The translations under genes were made by a program, and so were the position numbers. From contig CM044964.1 of the NCBI GenBank assembly GCA_024516035.1, positions 26,498,866 through 26,562,865 on the forward strand: a DNA stretch of 64,000 bases. Reading direction: 5' to 3'. Positions 22,201-31,681 of the stretch are shown piece by piece. This DNA is from Bactericera cockerelli. Lineage: Eukaryota > Arthropoda > Insecta > Hemiptera > Triozidae. Each line of letters begins with the position of its first letter. The first letter of the stretch is position 1. Under the pieces are notes generated by a model. That model was not told the DNA's origin and ran no database searches. It saw only the letters and a list, made by a program, of their open reading frames with translations.

Positions 22201-24950
22201 TGATTGCAGGGTTTTTCAATGAAACCCTTACAATAATTAACGCTGCGACTAATGCCGTATTTTTCTTTCTAACCAAAGTTAACCAAACGGGAATAAAATG
22301 AACCAAACTGGAAGCAAGTCATTTTTCTTTTGGAAGAGGAAATATTTCCACCTCCAAAGTTAACCAAAGTGGAAGTAGAATTAAAATAAAAACAAAATTC
22401 TTGCTTCCAGTTCTTTTATAGGTTAAGTCCATTGTTTATCTTTAACAAATTAACGCATTTTTCTTTCACGAATGACCTTGGAATAAAATGAAAATATTTG
22501 GAAGAAACCTAACCTGGAAATTTTTTTTGGTTAGAAAGAAAAATACGACTGTAGTTATCACATTTGTATTGATCACAATCGTAATATCACAACCGTTCAG
22601 TCTTTTTATTATTATTATCTGACCTGGTTGCAGGGTTTTTCACTAAAATCCTTACAATTAACGCTGTAACCAAGTTAGATCTATTGTGACCCTGAAAAAG
22701 CTACCTACTTTTTCTATCTTCTTTTATATTAAATTGGTAGGTATTTTTCAAATTTATAGTTATATACACCAGCTACTGTATAAATCCCTTTTAGTTCAGT
22801 TTATGTGGCAGCAACCTCAAAACATTTTCCCACCGGCCGCGCCTGCTTGCACGATAAACAGAGTATTGTATTGTATGCTAACTTTTTTGCCATTATCAAA
22901 CGCCAAGAAAAACAAAACGAGCCTGAATACTTACGCTAAACCTAGTTTGTATGTATTTTCTTTTGTAATTTTGACCTTCCTAAATAAAACTTTTTAAGCA
23001 TTTCTTTAATTTTTGAAACTTGCCAAGATTTTTAATGTTAACTTTTATCGTTGGTAAATAGCAGAATAATCGGAAATGTCATGTCCAATCCTCAGTTTGA
23101 TTTCTGTGCTTGAGACTCCTTTCTGCCATGGGCAAATGATTTTCAGTTTAAGAGAACTTGGCATTCATTTGATATCAGTTCCTTTTTAGGTACTTTTGCA
23201 CACGAAGTGTATTTTTGGGGGATACTACTTACCATGCTAACTTACTCACCATCATACATGCTGATCCGCGAGGTATTCAGCATCCGATCCGCCAACCTCA
23301 GGAACTTGTACTTGAGACAGTTGATCATCTCCTCGTCATGCTCACACGCGGAGTAAGAGTTGAGCAGCACCCTCATACCGGCCGAAACAGACTCGGACGG
23401 GGAGCTTTGTGATGGGGAAGCAGCTGCTATGGTGCAGAGGAGAATGGATAGACATAATCTGTGGGAGAGATAATTTAGGGTTAGTGGGTAAGAGTTGTGC
23501 AGTCCAAAGAACCTGCTTTTGTGGCCGATTTTTCGGGGCCTGTAGCAGAAAGTGTGGCCTATTGTAACCAAAAGTTTTGTGGTTCGCGTGGTACATAAAA
23601 TCAACTTTTTTTTTTATCAAATTCCTAATTTCTAGATCATACCGTTCTCAAGATAATATTATCGTGTTGAGAAGTCACCGAGGCAGAGTGAGTTAGCGCG
23701 CTAGGCATTGCACGCATGGTAACCTGGGTACGATCCCCAGCGGGGCAGGAATTTTTCTGCTCTGTACTTGGATGTTCGGGGTCCACTCATACCTCGTGAG
23801 GAAAAATGAGTAATTACTTGTATGAGTAACGACCAGTGGCGGCATTACCAGAGTAAAAAGAAATGAATGTAATAGAATAATTCGAAACGTAAAGGAGGCT
23901 CTTAGTAATGCTGCGCTACCCACAACAATTGTGAAGAGGCCTTGTGCTTCACCACAAATAAAACCATACATAATTATCGTGTTAACGGACAGACGCAAGG
24001 ATCAATGATCAAAAACATTTTTTTTGGAATCCTGAATGATTCCAAAAATTCTTTCTTGATTGATTCTTCCAGAAATGTGTAAAACTGGGTAGGTCAAATT
24101 TTCGGCGAGTATAATACTTTCCTTATTACAGGATAAGAAAAGTGAAAAGGAAAGAGCATCTTTTATTCTAATATTCCGAGGTGTGTCGTGTGATTGATGG
24201 AAAGTCCGACTAAGGGTCTTCCCTCATCTTTGTAATATTCTTATTTTATGATTTGGATTATGTCTGGGTATGAAATAGGACTTCAGGTATGTCAAAATCT
24301 CGCTTCAGTCGAGCTATAGTGCTCTCTGATTGGTTGAAACTCCGACTTTAGAGCGTATCCGGCTTATCTTAACTTTTAATCTTGTTTCATACTTTGGGCA
24401 TCAAGCGTCCGTAAAAGAGTTTTCGTGTCACAAACAGACCGATGATCAACATATTTTTTTCATTTTTTTTATTACCTATTATACATTATATCTGCAATAT
24501 TTTTTCATCTATATAGGCTTCTAAAATTTTGTCTTGTTAAAACTAAGGGCCGTATTATAAAACAGGATTAGATTTAATCTAAGTGGACAATATCCCATAA
24601 CTCGGACTAATTATAATAATATAATAATGCTTTTTCTTTGTGTTATTATGTCACAATTTTAGTGGGTAGCGCAGAATCATAGGATAGGACTTTACCACTT
24701 TAATTATTTACAATATCTTTTATTATTTTTTTTGCTTATGATTCTGCCACTGGTCGCTGCTTCACATCAAAGCAGCTACTCATTTTTCCTCCTTGACAAA
24801 TACCGAGCTATCGGGACTGACCAGAGGTCCCGGCTGGGTTTCGAACCCGCAACCTCTGGATTACCAGACCGACGCGACGCCTTGTTTACTGAACTACTGA
24901 GAGAACTAAGGTAGGAACGGAAGTACTTACTTAACTATGAGGATATCCAT
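6517..24950 (-). CDS. Osiris family (DUF1676) gene A, five exons, predicted 492 aa
   Basis: Assembled by me from five minus-strand exons: 24931-24950, 23250-23458, 21681-21920, 8259-8528 and 6517-7256. Every intron has GT/AG ends and the phases match (2, 1, 1, 1). The coding sum is 1479 nt including the stop. Order in the protein: signal peptide (about 1-20), two-Cys segment (C45, C54), DUF1676 region (about 77-156), Lys-rich stretch (160-166), hydrophobic segment (about 168-211), His/Tyr-rich linker, then a long hydrophilic tail (248-492). Signal peptide, Cys pair, DUF1676, basic-hydrophobic block and His/Tyr tail are the known Osiris layout; these proteins act in insect cuticle and tracheal development and traffic through endosomes. 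The usual length is roughly 200-350 residues, so the tail is unusually long. The usual C-terminal AQxLAY motif is not seen. I do not assign an Osiris number. Least certain is the exon 4-5 join. Confidence 0.82.
7303..7585 (+). repeat. tRNA-derived SINE (GGCAGAGTGAGTTAGCG family), in intron 4 of gene A
   Basis: Head GGCAGAGTGAGTTAGCGCAC with box B GGTTCGATCCCC, a body with TTTTTCTGCTCTGTACTTGG, and a tail with GCGCTACCCACTAAAATTGTG. Other copies: 23675-23965 (+), 28555-28845, 41110-41400, 55085-55380 and 61310-61590 (all minus). Confidence 0.85.
7795..8000 (-). repeat. Poly(T)/poly(A) tracts and inverted LINE 3' tail
   Basis: A T tract of about 27 bases, an A tract of about 24, then the reverse of the common tail GGCAATAACCCCGCC with GGTTGGGTGGAAGAGATTGC. 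Confidence 0.75.
8031..8297. repeat. 89-bp unit in three tandem copies covering the exon-4 donor of gene A
   Basis: Units at 8031-8119, 8120-8208 and 8209-8297 differ at only a few bases. Each contains the end of exon 4 plus the GTGAGG donor, so the donor occurs at 8258, 8169 and 8080. The copy next to the exon (8209-8297) is the functional one by reading frame. Each unit also carries the alternating tract CATGCGCATGCG. Confidence 0.95.
8259..8528 (-). CDS. Osiris gene A, exon 4 (basic patch, transmembrane block, His/Tyr linker)
   Basis: The acceptor is TTCTTGCAG at 8529-8537. The exon starts RGKKEKKKKS, runs through a long hydrophobic stretch (MMVKGTMVALMFKKLALLAG, then SALVVSKIALTLAGLIALKK) and ends in THAHEYSHHGYSGG. 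The Lys patch, Ala/Leu-rich membrane segment and His/Tyr tail are classic for Osiris proteins. I place the donor at GGAG/GTGAGG (8258), phase 1. Reading on instead gives EAPEI and a stop at 8239, which would be a 252-aa product by intron retention. That alternative is possible, but the clean donor and the matching exon 5 argue for splicing. Confidence 0.87.
8555..8935 (+). repeat. Two copies of a LINE-like 3' tail
   Basis: Both carry AACCCCGCCCTTTAGTTAG, a pyrimidine stretch and a terminal AATAAAGTGTAAAT run. The second is preceded by GGTTGGGTGGAAGAGATTGC, a short hairpin-forming unit. Other copies: 18240-18340, 21316-21475, 28436-28555 and 40795-40906; inverted at 10080-10135 and 33400-33460. 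No coding part is attached. Confidence 0.75.
8940..9165 (+). repeat. Dispersed repeat with internal tandem units
   Basis: Starts TAGGGTGGCGTCATCGTGAA; ends in two to three copies of GTTTATAGTCCCCCAG-containing units. Inverted relatives at 25835-25995 and 61590-61690. Confidence 0.75.
9166..10140. other. No gene recognised
   Basis: AT-rich intron sequence of gene A with an inverted LINE-like tail at the end (10080-10135). Chance ORFs only. Confidence 0.5.
10160..10470 (+). repeat. Two tandem tRNA-like SINE heads and a 5S-SINE fragment
   Basis: Two box-B-like motifs (GCGAGTTCGAA) lie about 85 bp apart, each after a box-A-like block. They are followed by a diverged inverted 5S-SINE segment. 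The heads lack a clean cloverleaf, so they are not called as tRNA genes. Confidence 0.55.
10640..10730 (-). repeat. tRNA-like SINE head, minus strand
   Basis: Minus strand carries CGGTGGCTCACTGGTCAAGG and GGTCGCGGGTTCGAAA. Similar heads: 11725-11805, 16215-16320 and 24825-24905. Confidence 0.65.
11125..11440 (+). repeat. tRNA-derived SINE (CGTAACGGTTGTGA family)
   Basis: Head CCTAACGGTTGTGAACACTG, box B GAGTTCGATTCC, body with TGAGGCTGGCATTTCCGGC and tail GCGAATGGAAGGTAACACCC. Relatives at 26035-26330 (+) and 36165-36440 (minus). Confidence 0.8.
13539..13777 (+). repeat. Full-length 5S-rRNA-derived SINE with target duplication
   Basis: A head of about 125 bp aligns along a 5S rRNA: GTTGAATACACCGGTTCCC, AACACCGAAGTTAAGCG, then ACTTGGATGGGTGACCATTC and a final GACGCTGGC pairing with the start GCCAGCGTC. 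The tail contains GAATGGAGGGTAAAACCCCC and ends in poly(A). Target duplication AACTTCTTGA at 13529-13538 and 13778-13787; copy 1 of the host element is the empty site. Confidence 0.93.
13848..14060 (+). pseudogene. Transposase C-terminal relic (mariner-like), copy 2
   Basis: A 71-codon frame with one internal TAG, ending at TGA. Readable parts: NRNIWDHVKNIVYEIPVETQ, stop, then QNLVARILLAFHDLPENPGI and RRNMMKRFNLCIQEGVRHFQ. This fits the last helices of an IS630/Tc1/mariner transposase and agrees with the TA target sites of the element. The catalytic part is absent. Confidence 0.75.
15068..15196. mobile_element. 129-bp Harbinger-like MITE
   Basis: Terminal inverted repeats GGGCGGAATTAATAGAC and a TTA duplication at 15065-15067 and 15197-15199. 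Both the opposite arm of the same fold-back element and copy 1 (about 3655) show the uninterrupted site CTCTTAGGAT. A 3-bp TWA target is typical of the PIF/Harbinger superfamily. Confidence 0.9.
15712..16072 (+). repeat. Minisatellite of GATATAAGAGAA units
   Basis: Alternating units of about 15-16 bp (AACTGGATATAAGAG and AAACCTTGATATAAGAG), roughly 22 copies. Both minus-strand frames stay open only because of the repeat; it is not a gene. Confidence 0.95.
16815..17105 (-). repeat. tRNA-derived SINE (CTTGCCATGCGGAAGG family), minus strand
   Basis: Box B on the minus strand with a CTTGCCATGCGGAAGGTACC head; the body includes AGGGATACCTTCCGGTGCGC and the tail AAACAC plus CTCATCTTTTTTT. Plus-strand copies: 17920-18215 and 34835-35135. 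Confidence 0.8.
17106..17919. other. No gene recognised
   Basis: Intron sequence of gene A. A C-rich/G-rich pair of tracts at 17710-17845 surrounds a short palindrome-like part ending in CTACGCCACTGG; probably a small repeat. No coding evidence. Confidence 0.45.
17920..18215 (+). repeat. tRNA-derived SINE (CTTGCCATGCGGAAGG family)
   Basis: Head with box B GGGTTCGAACCCC, the conserved body TTGTAAGGGATACCTTCCGG and a poly(A) end. Confidence 0.85.
19008..19382. mobile_element. 375-bp Harbinger-like MITE with repeated ATATGGCA motifs
   Basis: Inverted ends AGGTAGGATCACAC and GTGTGATCCTACCT, each followed inward by ATATGGCA or its complement. TTA duplications at 19005-19007 and 19383-19385. The interior has many ATGGCA/TGCCAT motifs on both strands. 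No ORF. Confidence 0.85.
19648..20040. mobile_element. 393-bp fold-back element with CAGGG termini
   Basis: Starts CAGGGTGTATCAAAAG and ends CTTTTAATACGCCCTG with flanking TA. Arms are imperfect inverted copies (GAAACCACGTATAGTAGAG versus its diverged complement), plus an internal direct repeat of the left arm. Confidence 0.75.
20567..20805 (+). repeat. Dispersed repeat, uninterrupted copy
   Basis: Same family as 1570-1701/4156-4282. It provides the empty site for the copy 1 fold-back (TGTCTTATGGACTAGATGTG). Confidence 0.8.
21316..21475 (+). repeat. LINE-like 3' tail
   Basis: Begins GGGTCGGGTAGAAGAGATTG, contains ATAACCCCGCCCTTTAGTT and ends in ACTAATAAAGAGT, which was the target of the following SINE. 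Confidence 0.75.
21489..21647 (+). repeat. tRNA-derived SINE (family 1), 3' side of gene A exon 3
   Basis: Head ACCGACCTCAGTAGCTTGAT with box B GGTTCAAGTCCC; tail with GTGATATCACGAAAGTGATT. Target duplication ACTAATAAAGAGT at 21476-21488 and 21648-21660. Confidence 0.92.
21681..21920 (-). CDS. Osiris gene A, exon 3 (DUF1676 core)
   Basis: An 80-codon exon, phase 1 at both ends, with acceptor CTCCACCAG and donor GTAAGT. It begins GVSLVSKPGSRAF and includes RESRIDSLIWQRVASLVNTK followed by VQFDVPKLL, then ends in an acidic run (EEEEEE) before the Lys-rich start of exon 4. The arrangement of amphipathic DUF1676 followed by an acidic-to-basic switch is typical of Osiris proteins. GC content is well above the flanking repeats. 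Two copies of one tRNA-derived SINE, both on the plus strand, sit 33 bp and 54 bp from its two edges. Confidence 0.9.
21975..22130 (+). repeat. tRNA-derived SINE (family 1), 5' side of gene A exon 3
   Basis: Nearly identical to 21489-21647 and in the same direction. Target duplication TTATCACATTT at 21961-21971 and 22131-22141. Confidence 0.9.
22244..22556. mobile_element. Candidate MITE with CGTATTTTTCTTTCTAACC ends
   Basis: Inverted ends CCGTATTTTTCTTTCTAACC and GGTTAGAAAGAAAAATACGA. The flanking 115-bp segment (22131-22250) is directly repeated after it (22556-22670). Interior has repeated CCAAAGTTAACCAAA-type motifs. No ORF. Confidence 0.65.
23250..23458 (-). CDS. Osiris gene A, exon 2 (signal peptide remainder and two-Cys region)
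   Basis: The acceptor has a pyrimidine tract ending CCCACAG; the donor is GTGAGT. It encodes residues 8-76: the hydrophobic signal core, a Ser/Pro-rich spacer, then the segment with C45 and C54 (Cx8C). The two-Cys region after the signal peptide is a defining Osiris feature. The exon enters in phase 2 and leaves in phase 1, splitting a Gly codon that exon 3 completes. The frame also reads upstream into the intron for a short way, which is only chance openness. Confidence 0.88.
23675..23965 (+). repeat. tRNA-derived SINE (GGCAGAGTGAGTTAGCG family)
   Basis: Full-length copy with TCGATCC-like box B and the tail GCGCTACCCACAACAATTGTG. In intron 1 of gene A. Confidence 0.85.
24931..24950 (-). CDS. 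Osiris gene A, exon 1 (start codon, first residues of signal peptide)
   Basis: A 20-nt coding exon reading MDILIV plus two bases, followed by a perfect GTAAGT donor. Joined in phase 2 to exon 2 it gives MDILIVKLCLSILLCTIAAA, a textbook signal peptide. The ATG has an insect-like context (CAAAATATGG). This very short start exon lies 1.47 kb upstream of exon 2 and would be missed by ORF-based annotation. The 5' UTR would lie at 24951 and above; its limit is not visible. Confidence 0.8.
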
Positions 24951-24999
24951 ATTTTGCTTAATCCTTATGAGAGAGACAAAGAACTTTTGAGAGGAAAAG

Positions 25000-26030
25000 A
25001 ACACTTCAACTGAACTACAAAAAGTATCTCTGTTCACTGATGCGGGTAACTTTAGATCCGATAATACAGGGAGTATCAAATAATGGTAAATATAATTCAA
25101 AGTTGAAAAAGGTAATAACACTAGACCATTACAAAGGGTGATAATATTATATTGATAGTCAATAAAAAAGGTACCTATTATTAATAAAAAAAAGATTAAA
25201 TCCACAGTGTAAAATATCTCTATAAAAAAACACTTCTTATATGTACAAAAACGCAGAAAGATACGAGGTGCTTATAGGTCCAAGAAACTTTTAAAGTTAA
25301 ATTTATTTCAAAAAGGTTGGTGTATATAACTTTAAAGTTGAAAAGGACCACTTTATTATAATAAAAAACAGATAGATAAGATTTCAAAAAGGTACTTTGT
25401 TAGATGTTGACCATGCCAAGTGGATAACTTAAAGTTACTGAATTTATATTCAAAAAGGTAGGTACTTTGATAAGTATTAGATGTTGTCCAAACCAGGACG
25501 GTAGCTGCAATGATTTGACTGACGTAGACTAGAAAAGGAAACTTTATGGAAAAGTGAATTGAGAATTCGTTGACTATTAATGAGGCTCGGTGGGTCGGAT
25601 CGTGGATAGTTATAGCGGGCAGTTTCACCAACGTATGCTAAGGAGCTTTCTTTGTTATGGCCCCGTGGGTCCGACACAGGTTTAGCCTAATACCTCTTCA
25701 GTGAGTGCGTGGAGCGTGACTTTGACGTGATCACTGAGATGATATAACATAGAAGGAACCTTACCTATCTCGAACTGAACAAATATATGCGTCCAAGTGA
25801 GAAGTTGTTATAACTTTAACTATATGTACCTAAGTCTAGCTGGGGGACTATAAACAGTTAGTAGACCAGCATTGGCTTGGTTCTGGGGGTCCTTGTCAAT
25901 TATTAGCCTCCTTGTAAAGACAGTGGTAGAAGTGCTGAGTTATTCCTCCACTGTCTGGCTACCATCGTTCACGATGACGCCACCCTATGATGATGATAGC
26001 TTTCCATATAAAACAATACGCAACATCTAA
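25000..26030. other. Upstream region of gene A; no gene seen
   Basis: AT-rich with several copies of ACTTTAAAGTT- and AAAAAGGTA-like motifs (25080-25470), then an inverted copy of the 8940-9165 repeat (25835-25995). The promoter of gene A should be near 24951-25300 but no clear core element is visible. Confidence 0.4.
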
Positions 26031-26034
26031 ACTA

Positions 26035-26330
26035 AACCAGCCTCCTTGGCGTAACGGTTGTGACTACTGCCCGTAGTCCAGAAATCCTGAGTTCGATTCC
26101 CGGTTGGAACAGACTTTTTGCATAGAAAATTCTGTTCCCTCCGAGTATGTGAGGCTGGCATTTCCGGCCCTACCTAGGCTGTGGGTAAGGTTAATGTAGG
26201 TAGCTGGTACGATTCGCAGCGAATGGAGGGTTAAACCCTCGTCCTGATGTCTACCTCAAGTCAGGACGTTAAAACCAAAAGGAGCCAATAGACAAAAACC
26301 AATAGACATGAAAGGAGCCTAGACATTGAA
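26035..26330 (+). repeat. tRNA-derived SINE (CGTAACGGTTGTGA family)
   Basis: Head GGCGTAACGGTTGTGACTAC and tail GCGAATGGAGGGTTAAACCC. Confidence 0.8.
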
Positions 26331-26454
26331 TCTGATGGGCGTCCATATAATCCTCTCACCACCGTGATTTTTAAATAAATAAATGCCCGCAGCACGGGTG
26401 TATATTTACGAGCCTAGCTCTATTTACAAACAGAAAACAAATAAAATCAATATC

Positions 26455-26695
26455 TTAATATATAAATGTCAAAGTCACTGACTGACTGACCACTGACTGA
26501 TCATCGCTCTACAGCCCAAACCGTAAGTCCTAGGAAGCTGAAATTTGGTAGGTAGCTTTGTCTCATAGTCTAGATGTGCAATAAGACGGGATTTTTCGAA
26601 ATTCCCACTACAACACCTGCCATTGGCGAAAACGGATTTTTTTGCTTTCACGGCCATGCCTCGGCCCGCAAAGCGGGCGACAGCCCGCTTGTATC
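26455..26695 (+). repeat. Dispersed repeat, uninterrupted copy
   Basis: Carries CACTGACTGACTGACCACTG and AAGTCCTAGGAAGCTGAAAT and ends in GCAAAGCGGGCGACAGCCCG. Second empty site for the copy 1 fold-back. Confidence 0.8.
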
Positions 26696-27196
26696 ACATA
26701 AGAAAGGTTTCAAACAATCGTATCACAGTTATAAAAAAGAAAGAAAAATCAAGTAAAGTTAAAATCAGCACTGACATTTGCTGCCCTCATCATCCTATTT
26801 AATGGAGCATTAAACATGTATTTAGGTATCAATACCTATATCACGGACACGGAACTATTATTATTACTTGGTCACTATGAACCGAAGAGACAGCGGGGTG
26901 GATCACTCAGTAGAATTCGAGGGAGCACCAAAAACTAGAAAGTGAAAACATATAATTACGACTGGTTATCCAATTCACTTTGCGATTTACGAGGAGGTGT
27001 TACTTACACATGTCCAAAACTTTGATAGTAAAACTGAGACCACGTCACGCGAAGGTCGTTGGCAAAAAATGTATGTAGTTTTTTTTTAGGAGAAGAAATA
27101 GTTTATTTATTTTTATTAAGTATAAAAAACTTGTCCCAGGGACCGTCCTTCCGGAAGGGAACCGAGGATGCAAGAAGCATAATATATAATAATATA

Positions 27197-28258
27197 CAGG
27201 GTGATTCAGAAAAGTACCGTCAAACGTTAACCACATATTCTATGGGCTAGTTAAGGAGGGGTCAACTCTATAAAAGAAAGTGCACAAATGCCTCCTTATG
27301 GAGGTACACGCCCCTTAAGGTGTTTTTAAACAATCGAAATTTTCATTTTACGGCTTACCTATTTGGGATATCGCGATATGGTAAAAAAATCACTCTCAAT
27401 ACTAGATGAAACCTTTCTTTTGGCATACAATTTAACAGCATTTCAATTTCAGGGGCGGTCTGAGGAGGGTCAGATGGAAGAAAAAACGTTCTAACTTTTT
27501 AGTCGTTGCTTGTAATTGAATTTGGTTTTCACCATTTTAAAACCTATGTCATTGTCTACAAAAATGGTCTGAATAATTTTTCCCTCAAATTAACACAAAA
27601 GCTTGAAAATTGAAATTGAAGATTTAAAACCGCATTAAGTTTTGAAACCTATGCAACTAGCATACAATTTTAGAACAAGAATTTTCAGCCAATTCATTAT
27701 CTAACAATAGAAATGTTAAATAATGTCTTTTTCAGCCAATTCGTCAATCTTTTCGAAGGCGTATGGAGGTCTGCATTGAAGCCAGAGGAGCCCATGTGGA
27801 ACATTTGCTGTAAATCTTATTTCGGCTTAAGCCCTTCAATTTCGATTTTAAAGCGTTTGTGTTGGTTTGAGAAAAAAATTATTCAGGACATTTTTGTAGA
27901 CAATGACAGACGTTTTAATAGGGTGAAAACCAAATTCAATTACAAGCAACGACTAAAAAGTTAGAACCTTTTTTCTACCATCTGACCCTCCTGAGACCGC
28001 CCCTGACATTGGAATGGTGTTAAATTTTGTGCCAAAAGAAAGGTGCTATCTAGTATTGAGAGTGATTTTTTTACCACATTGCGATATCCCAAATAGGTAA
28101 GTCGTAAAATGAAAATTTCGATTGTTTAAAAACACCTTAAGGGGCGTGTACCTCCGTTAGGAGGCATTTGCGCACTTTTTTTTACAGATTTGACCCCTCC
28201 TTAACTAGCCCATAGAATATGTGGTTAACGTTTGACGGTACTTTTCTGAATCACCCTG
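27197..28258. mobile_element. 1.06-kb fold-back element, almost fully palindromic
   Basis: Ends CAGGGTGATTCAGAAAAGTA and its complement, flanked by TA (27195-27196, 28259-28260). Arms of about 430 bp pair with each other around a spacer near 27630-27810. No intact transposase. Confidence 0.88.
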
Positions 28259-28554
28259 TATAGTTAGTTATTTATATAGTTAGTTATTTCATGTTTATTA
28301 TAGTTAGTTATTTTGCTGATAAACTCGTAATGGTAGTAATTCAGTGAGAATATTTCATAATATTTTTATTTTATTTTTAGAACTCTCCCTCTAATGACAA
28401 TGAAAACTCGTTTATCTAAGTATTGACTATCCAAGGGTTGGGTGGAAGACATTGTCATAGGCAATAACCCCGCCCTTTAGTTAGGACATATGTTTATATA
28501 TATATTTTTCTATTCTTTTTTCTCTTTAATTGTATGTATTATGTATGGTTTTAT

Positions 28555-28845
28555 TTGAGGTGAAGCTCAAGGCTTCTTCACAATTTTTGTGAGTAGCGCA
28601 GCATTACTAAGAGTCTCCTTTACTTTTCGAATTATTCTATTACATTCATTTCTTTTTACTCTGGTAATGCCGCCACTGGTCGTTACTCATACAAGTAACT
28701 ACTCATTTTTCCTCACGAGGTATGAGTGGACCCCGAACATCCAAGTACAGAGCAGAAAAATTCCTGCCTCGCTGGGGATCGAACCCAGGTCACCGTGCGT
28801 GCAATGCCTAGCGCGCTAACTCACTCTGCCTCGGTGACTACACGG
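28555..28845 (-). repeat. tRNA-derived SINE (GGCAGAGTGAGTTAGCG family), minus strand
   Basis: Reverse complement of the 23675-23965 copy; the preceding LINE-like tail is at 28436-28555. Present again at 41110-41400 in the assembly duplicate. Confidence 0.85.
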
Positions 28846-28963
28846 TTTTTAATTGTATATATTGTTTCCATTTTTTCATTGTTTTAATAATTATTTCTAC
28901 TATACATATATCTTTTTATATCTAATAAAGTATTGAATAGTAAGAATAATAATAATCAATACT

Positions 28964-29230
28964 TATAAATGCAGAATTCACTGACTTACTCACTGATTCA
29001 TCTCTGTTTCTCTGTACTGGTATGTCCTATTAGGACGCGGGGGGAAATAAAGGCGCGTTTCCATTTGAGAATTTTAACCTTTTCAATCATTTCATCAATG
29101 TTTCTTCGAACCGGTACATCTTGGTACGTGGGTTTGCTTTTTGTTCTAGGTGTTCAAACAGAAGGAATTTTTTAAAATTCCAACTAGGATGCGAGGGGGG
29201 GAGAGGGGGAAACGCCACGTACACAAATTC
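28964..29230 (+). repeat. Dispersed repeat, diverged copy
   Basis: Contains ACTGACTTACTCACTGATTC and GGTATGTCCTATTAGG. It leads into a SINE-family-1-like tail (29317-29370) and then the reverse transcriptase ORF. Confidence 0.6.
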
Positions 29231-29362
29231 AGTGGTAGTTACCATCACAGCTCGTAATCTCTACCCATCTAAAATTTGCCGGAATATGTTGTGCTCATAC
29301 ACTAGTTATCTTGTTTGTGTTAATCACTTTCGTGATGTCAGCATCACAACTACATAAACTAG

Positions 29363-31681
29363 CTTTACTCAATAAAATCTGTTTATGAAATCTTGAAAGA
29401 AAAGCATCCGGTTCAAAGTAATCTCAACTTAGAAGCTTTTATAGAATGCGAAAACTTACCAATATTAGTTGAAGTAGATATATCTGCTAATCATATTGAA
29501 AAGGTTGCAAGATCAATTAGAGGTAATGCAGGTCCCAGTGGCACAAATGCGGAGTCATGGTCAAGTTTCCTGTTGAGATATGGCAATCATAGTGCAGAAT
29601 TAAGAGAAGCTGTTGCATCACTTACACGATTCATAGCAAATGGCATTGTCGACTGGAAAGCTATTCGTGCTATGCTGACTCGCAGAGGAGTGGCCTTGGA
29701 TAAATGTCCTGGAGTTCGTCCAGTCGGCATAGGAGAAGTTATACAAAGAATATGTGCAAAAACTATGACTCTTGTGACTGGAGAAGATGTTCAAGAAACT
29801 TGTGGGTCTCAACAGTTGTGTTCTGGAATAAAGTGTGGCTTAGAAGGCTCAATACAAGCTTTCTCAAATCTCTTTGATGATGAAAATGGAACAGAAGGAC
29901 TTTTGCTGATTGATGCCCGAAATGCTTTCAACGTTCTGAACAGACAAGCAGCACTATGGAATGCGCGCATATTATGGCCTCGTTGTTCAAGATTCTTGTT
30001 TAACACATATCGTGGATTCTCTCTTATTATGTTTCGGAACTCCACGGAAACTTTGTTAAGCCAGGAAGGTACATCACAAGGAGATCCTCTTGCCATGCTG
30101 TTTTATGGAATTGGTATCTTGCCTCTCATCAAGAGGCTAGAATCGAATGATTATATACAGAATTGGTATGCAGATGATTCTGCATGCATCGGCAAATTGA
30201 GTAAAATAAAAAATTGGATTGATTTACTTGTGCTAGAAGGGCCGAAATATGGGTACTACCCAGAACCAAGTAAGAGCTACTTAGTTGTAAAACCAGAAAT
30301 GTTAAATGAAGCAAAATCTTTGTTTGATCATTTAAATGTGAAAACAGTAACTGATGGAAAGAGATTTCTTGGTGGAATGATTGGTGATCAAAACGAAAAA
30401 AGACAATTTGTAAAAGAAAAAGTAAACGGATGGTTATCCTGCGTTGAACGCCTCAGTGAAGCGGCAAAGACAAGTCCTCAAGCTGCTTTTGCTGTGATGA
30501 ATAAATCACTACAGTGTGAATGGGCATTTATTCAGAGAGTCATAAAAGGTTGTGAAACTGAGTATATTCCACTAAGAGAAATAATTCAGTCCACTTTCAT
30601 AACAACCCTGTTCCAAAATGAGATAACACCCATTGAACAAGAACTGATACAGTTACCAACAAAACATGGAGGATTGGGTATTAGCGATCCTGTTGAATCA
30701 GCTGAAAATGGATTTCAAGTCACAAGTGAGAAATGTAAAGAATTAATAGATTCTATTGTTCAAAAAGCTCCCTTAGATATTCAGAAACATAATTCATGTG
30801 TTAAAACAGCAAAAAATGTTGAAATAATTCGGAAAGAAACAAAAATGAAGGAAAAGCAGGAAAGAATATTTTTATTGTTACCTACTGATAAAGAAAGAAT
30901 TTTGAAGCGCACAACTGATGCAAAGGCATCACATTGGTTAAATGTTATCCCTAAAGCAATTGATAATTTTGATCTTTCACCAGATCAATTTCGTGACGCT
31001 TTAGCCCTGCGATATAATCATCAACTTAAAAAACATCCAGCAGTTTGTGATGGTTGTGGTGAAATCATGAGTGTAACCCATGCCTTGAATTGCAAAAAAG
31101 GTGGTTTGGTGAAATATGGGCATGATTATTTACGAGATGAATGCGTACATTTGGCGAGTTATGCTTGGAATGGTATTGTAAAAGAACCGATTATGAAAGA
31201 TTCAAGCCCAAATGGTCCAGCTCTAATAGCTGATTTCAAGATAACTGGTGTGTGGGAGTCAGGAAGGACTGCGTTTTTTGATAACCGCATAGTAAATGCA
31301 GACGCATCCTCCTACTCCTCACAATCTTGGTCATCAGTATCAAAAAAACATGCAAAAGAAAAGCACGAGAAATACAATGCGGCCGCTGAAGATGTGAGAG
31401 CATCTTTTACACCATTGGTCTGCTCGTGTGATGGAGCACTACATGTAGAATTTGAGCAATTTATAAAGAGATTATCCCAAGCACTGACAGACAAATGGAA
31501 GAGAAGTTATTCTCAAATTTTCAGTTGGTTGAAAGCCAAGATCCAACTGGCAATTGTAAGAGCAGTGTCCCTAAGGTTGAGAGGAACGAGACAGCGGTTT
31601 AAATCAGCAATTATTGAAGATGGAGCAGGAGTAGACTATATATATAATATGTCAATAAATAAATATAAATATCTTATCTTT

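Noticed and set aside
23242..23604. Full 120-codon ORF as one exon of gene A
   Set aside because: The part above 23458 is intron; a strong acceptor (CTCCCACAG) and the signal-peptide continuity fix the exon start at 23458.
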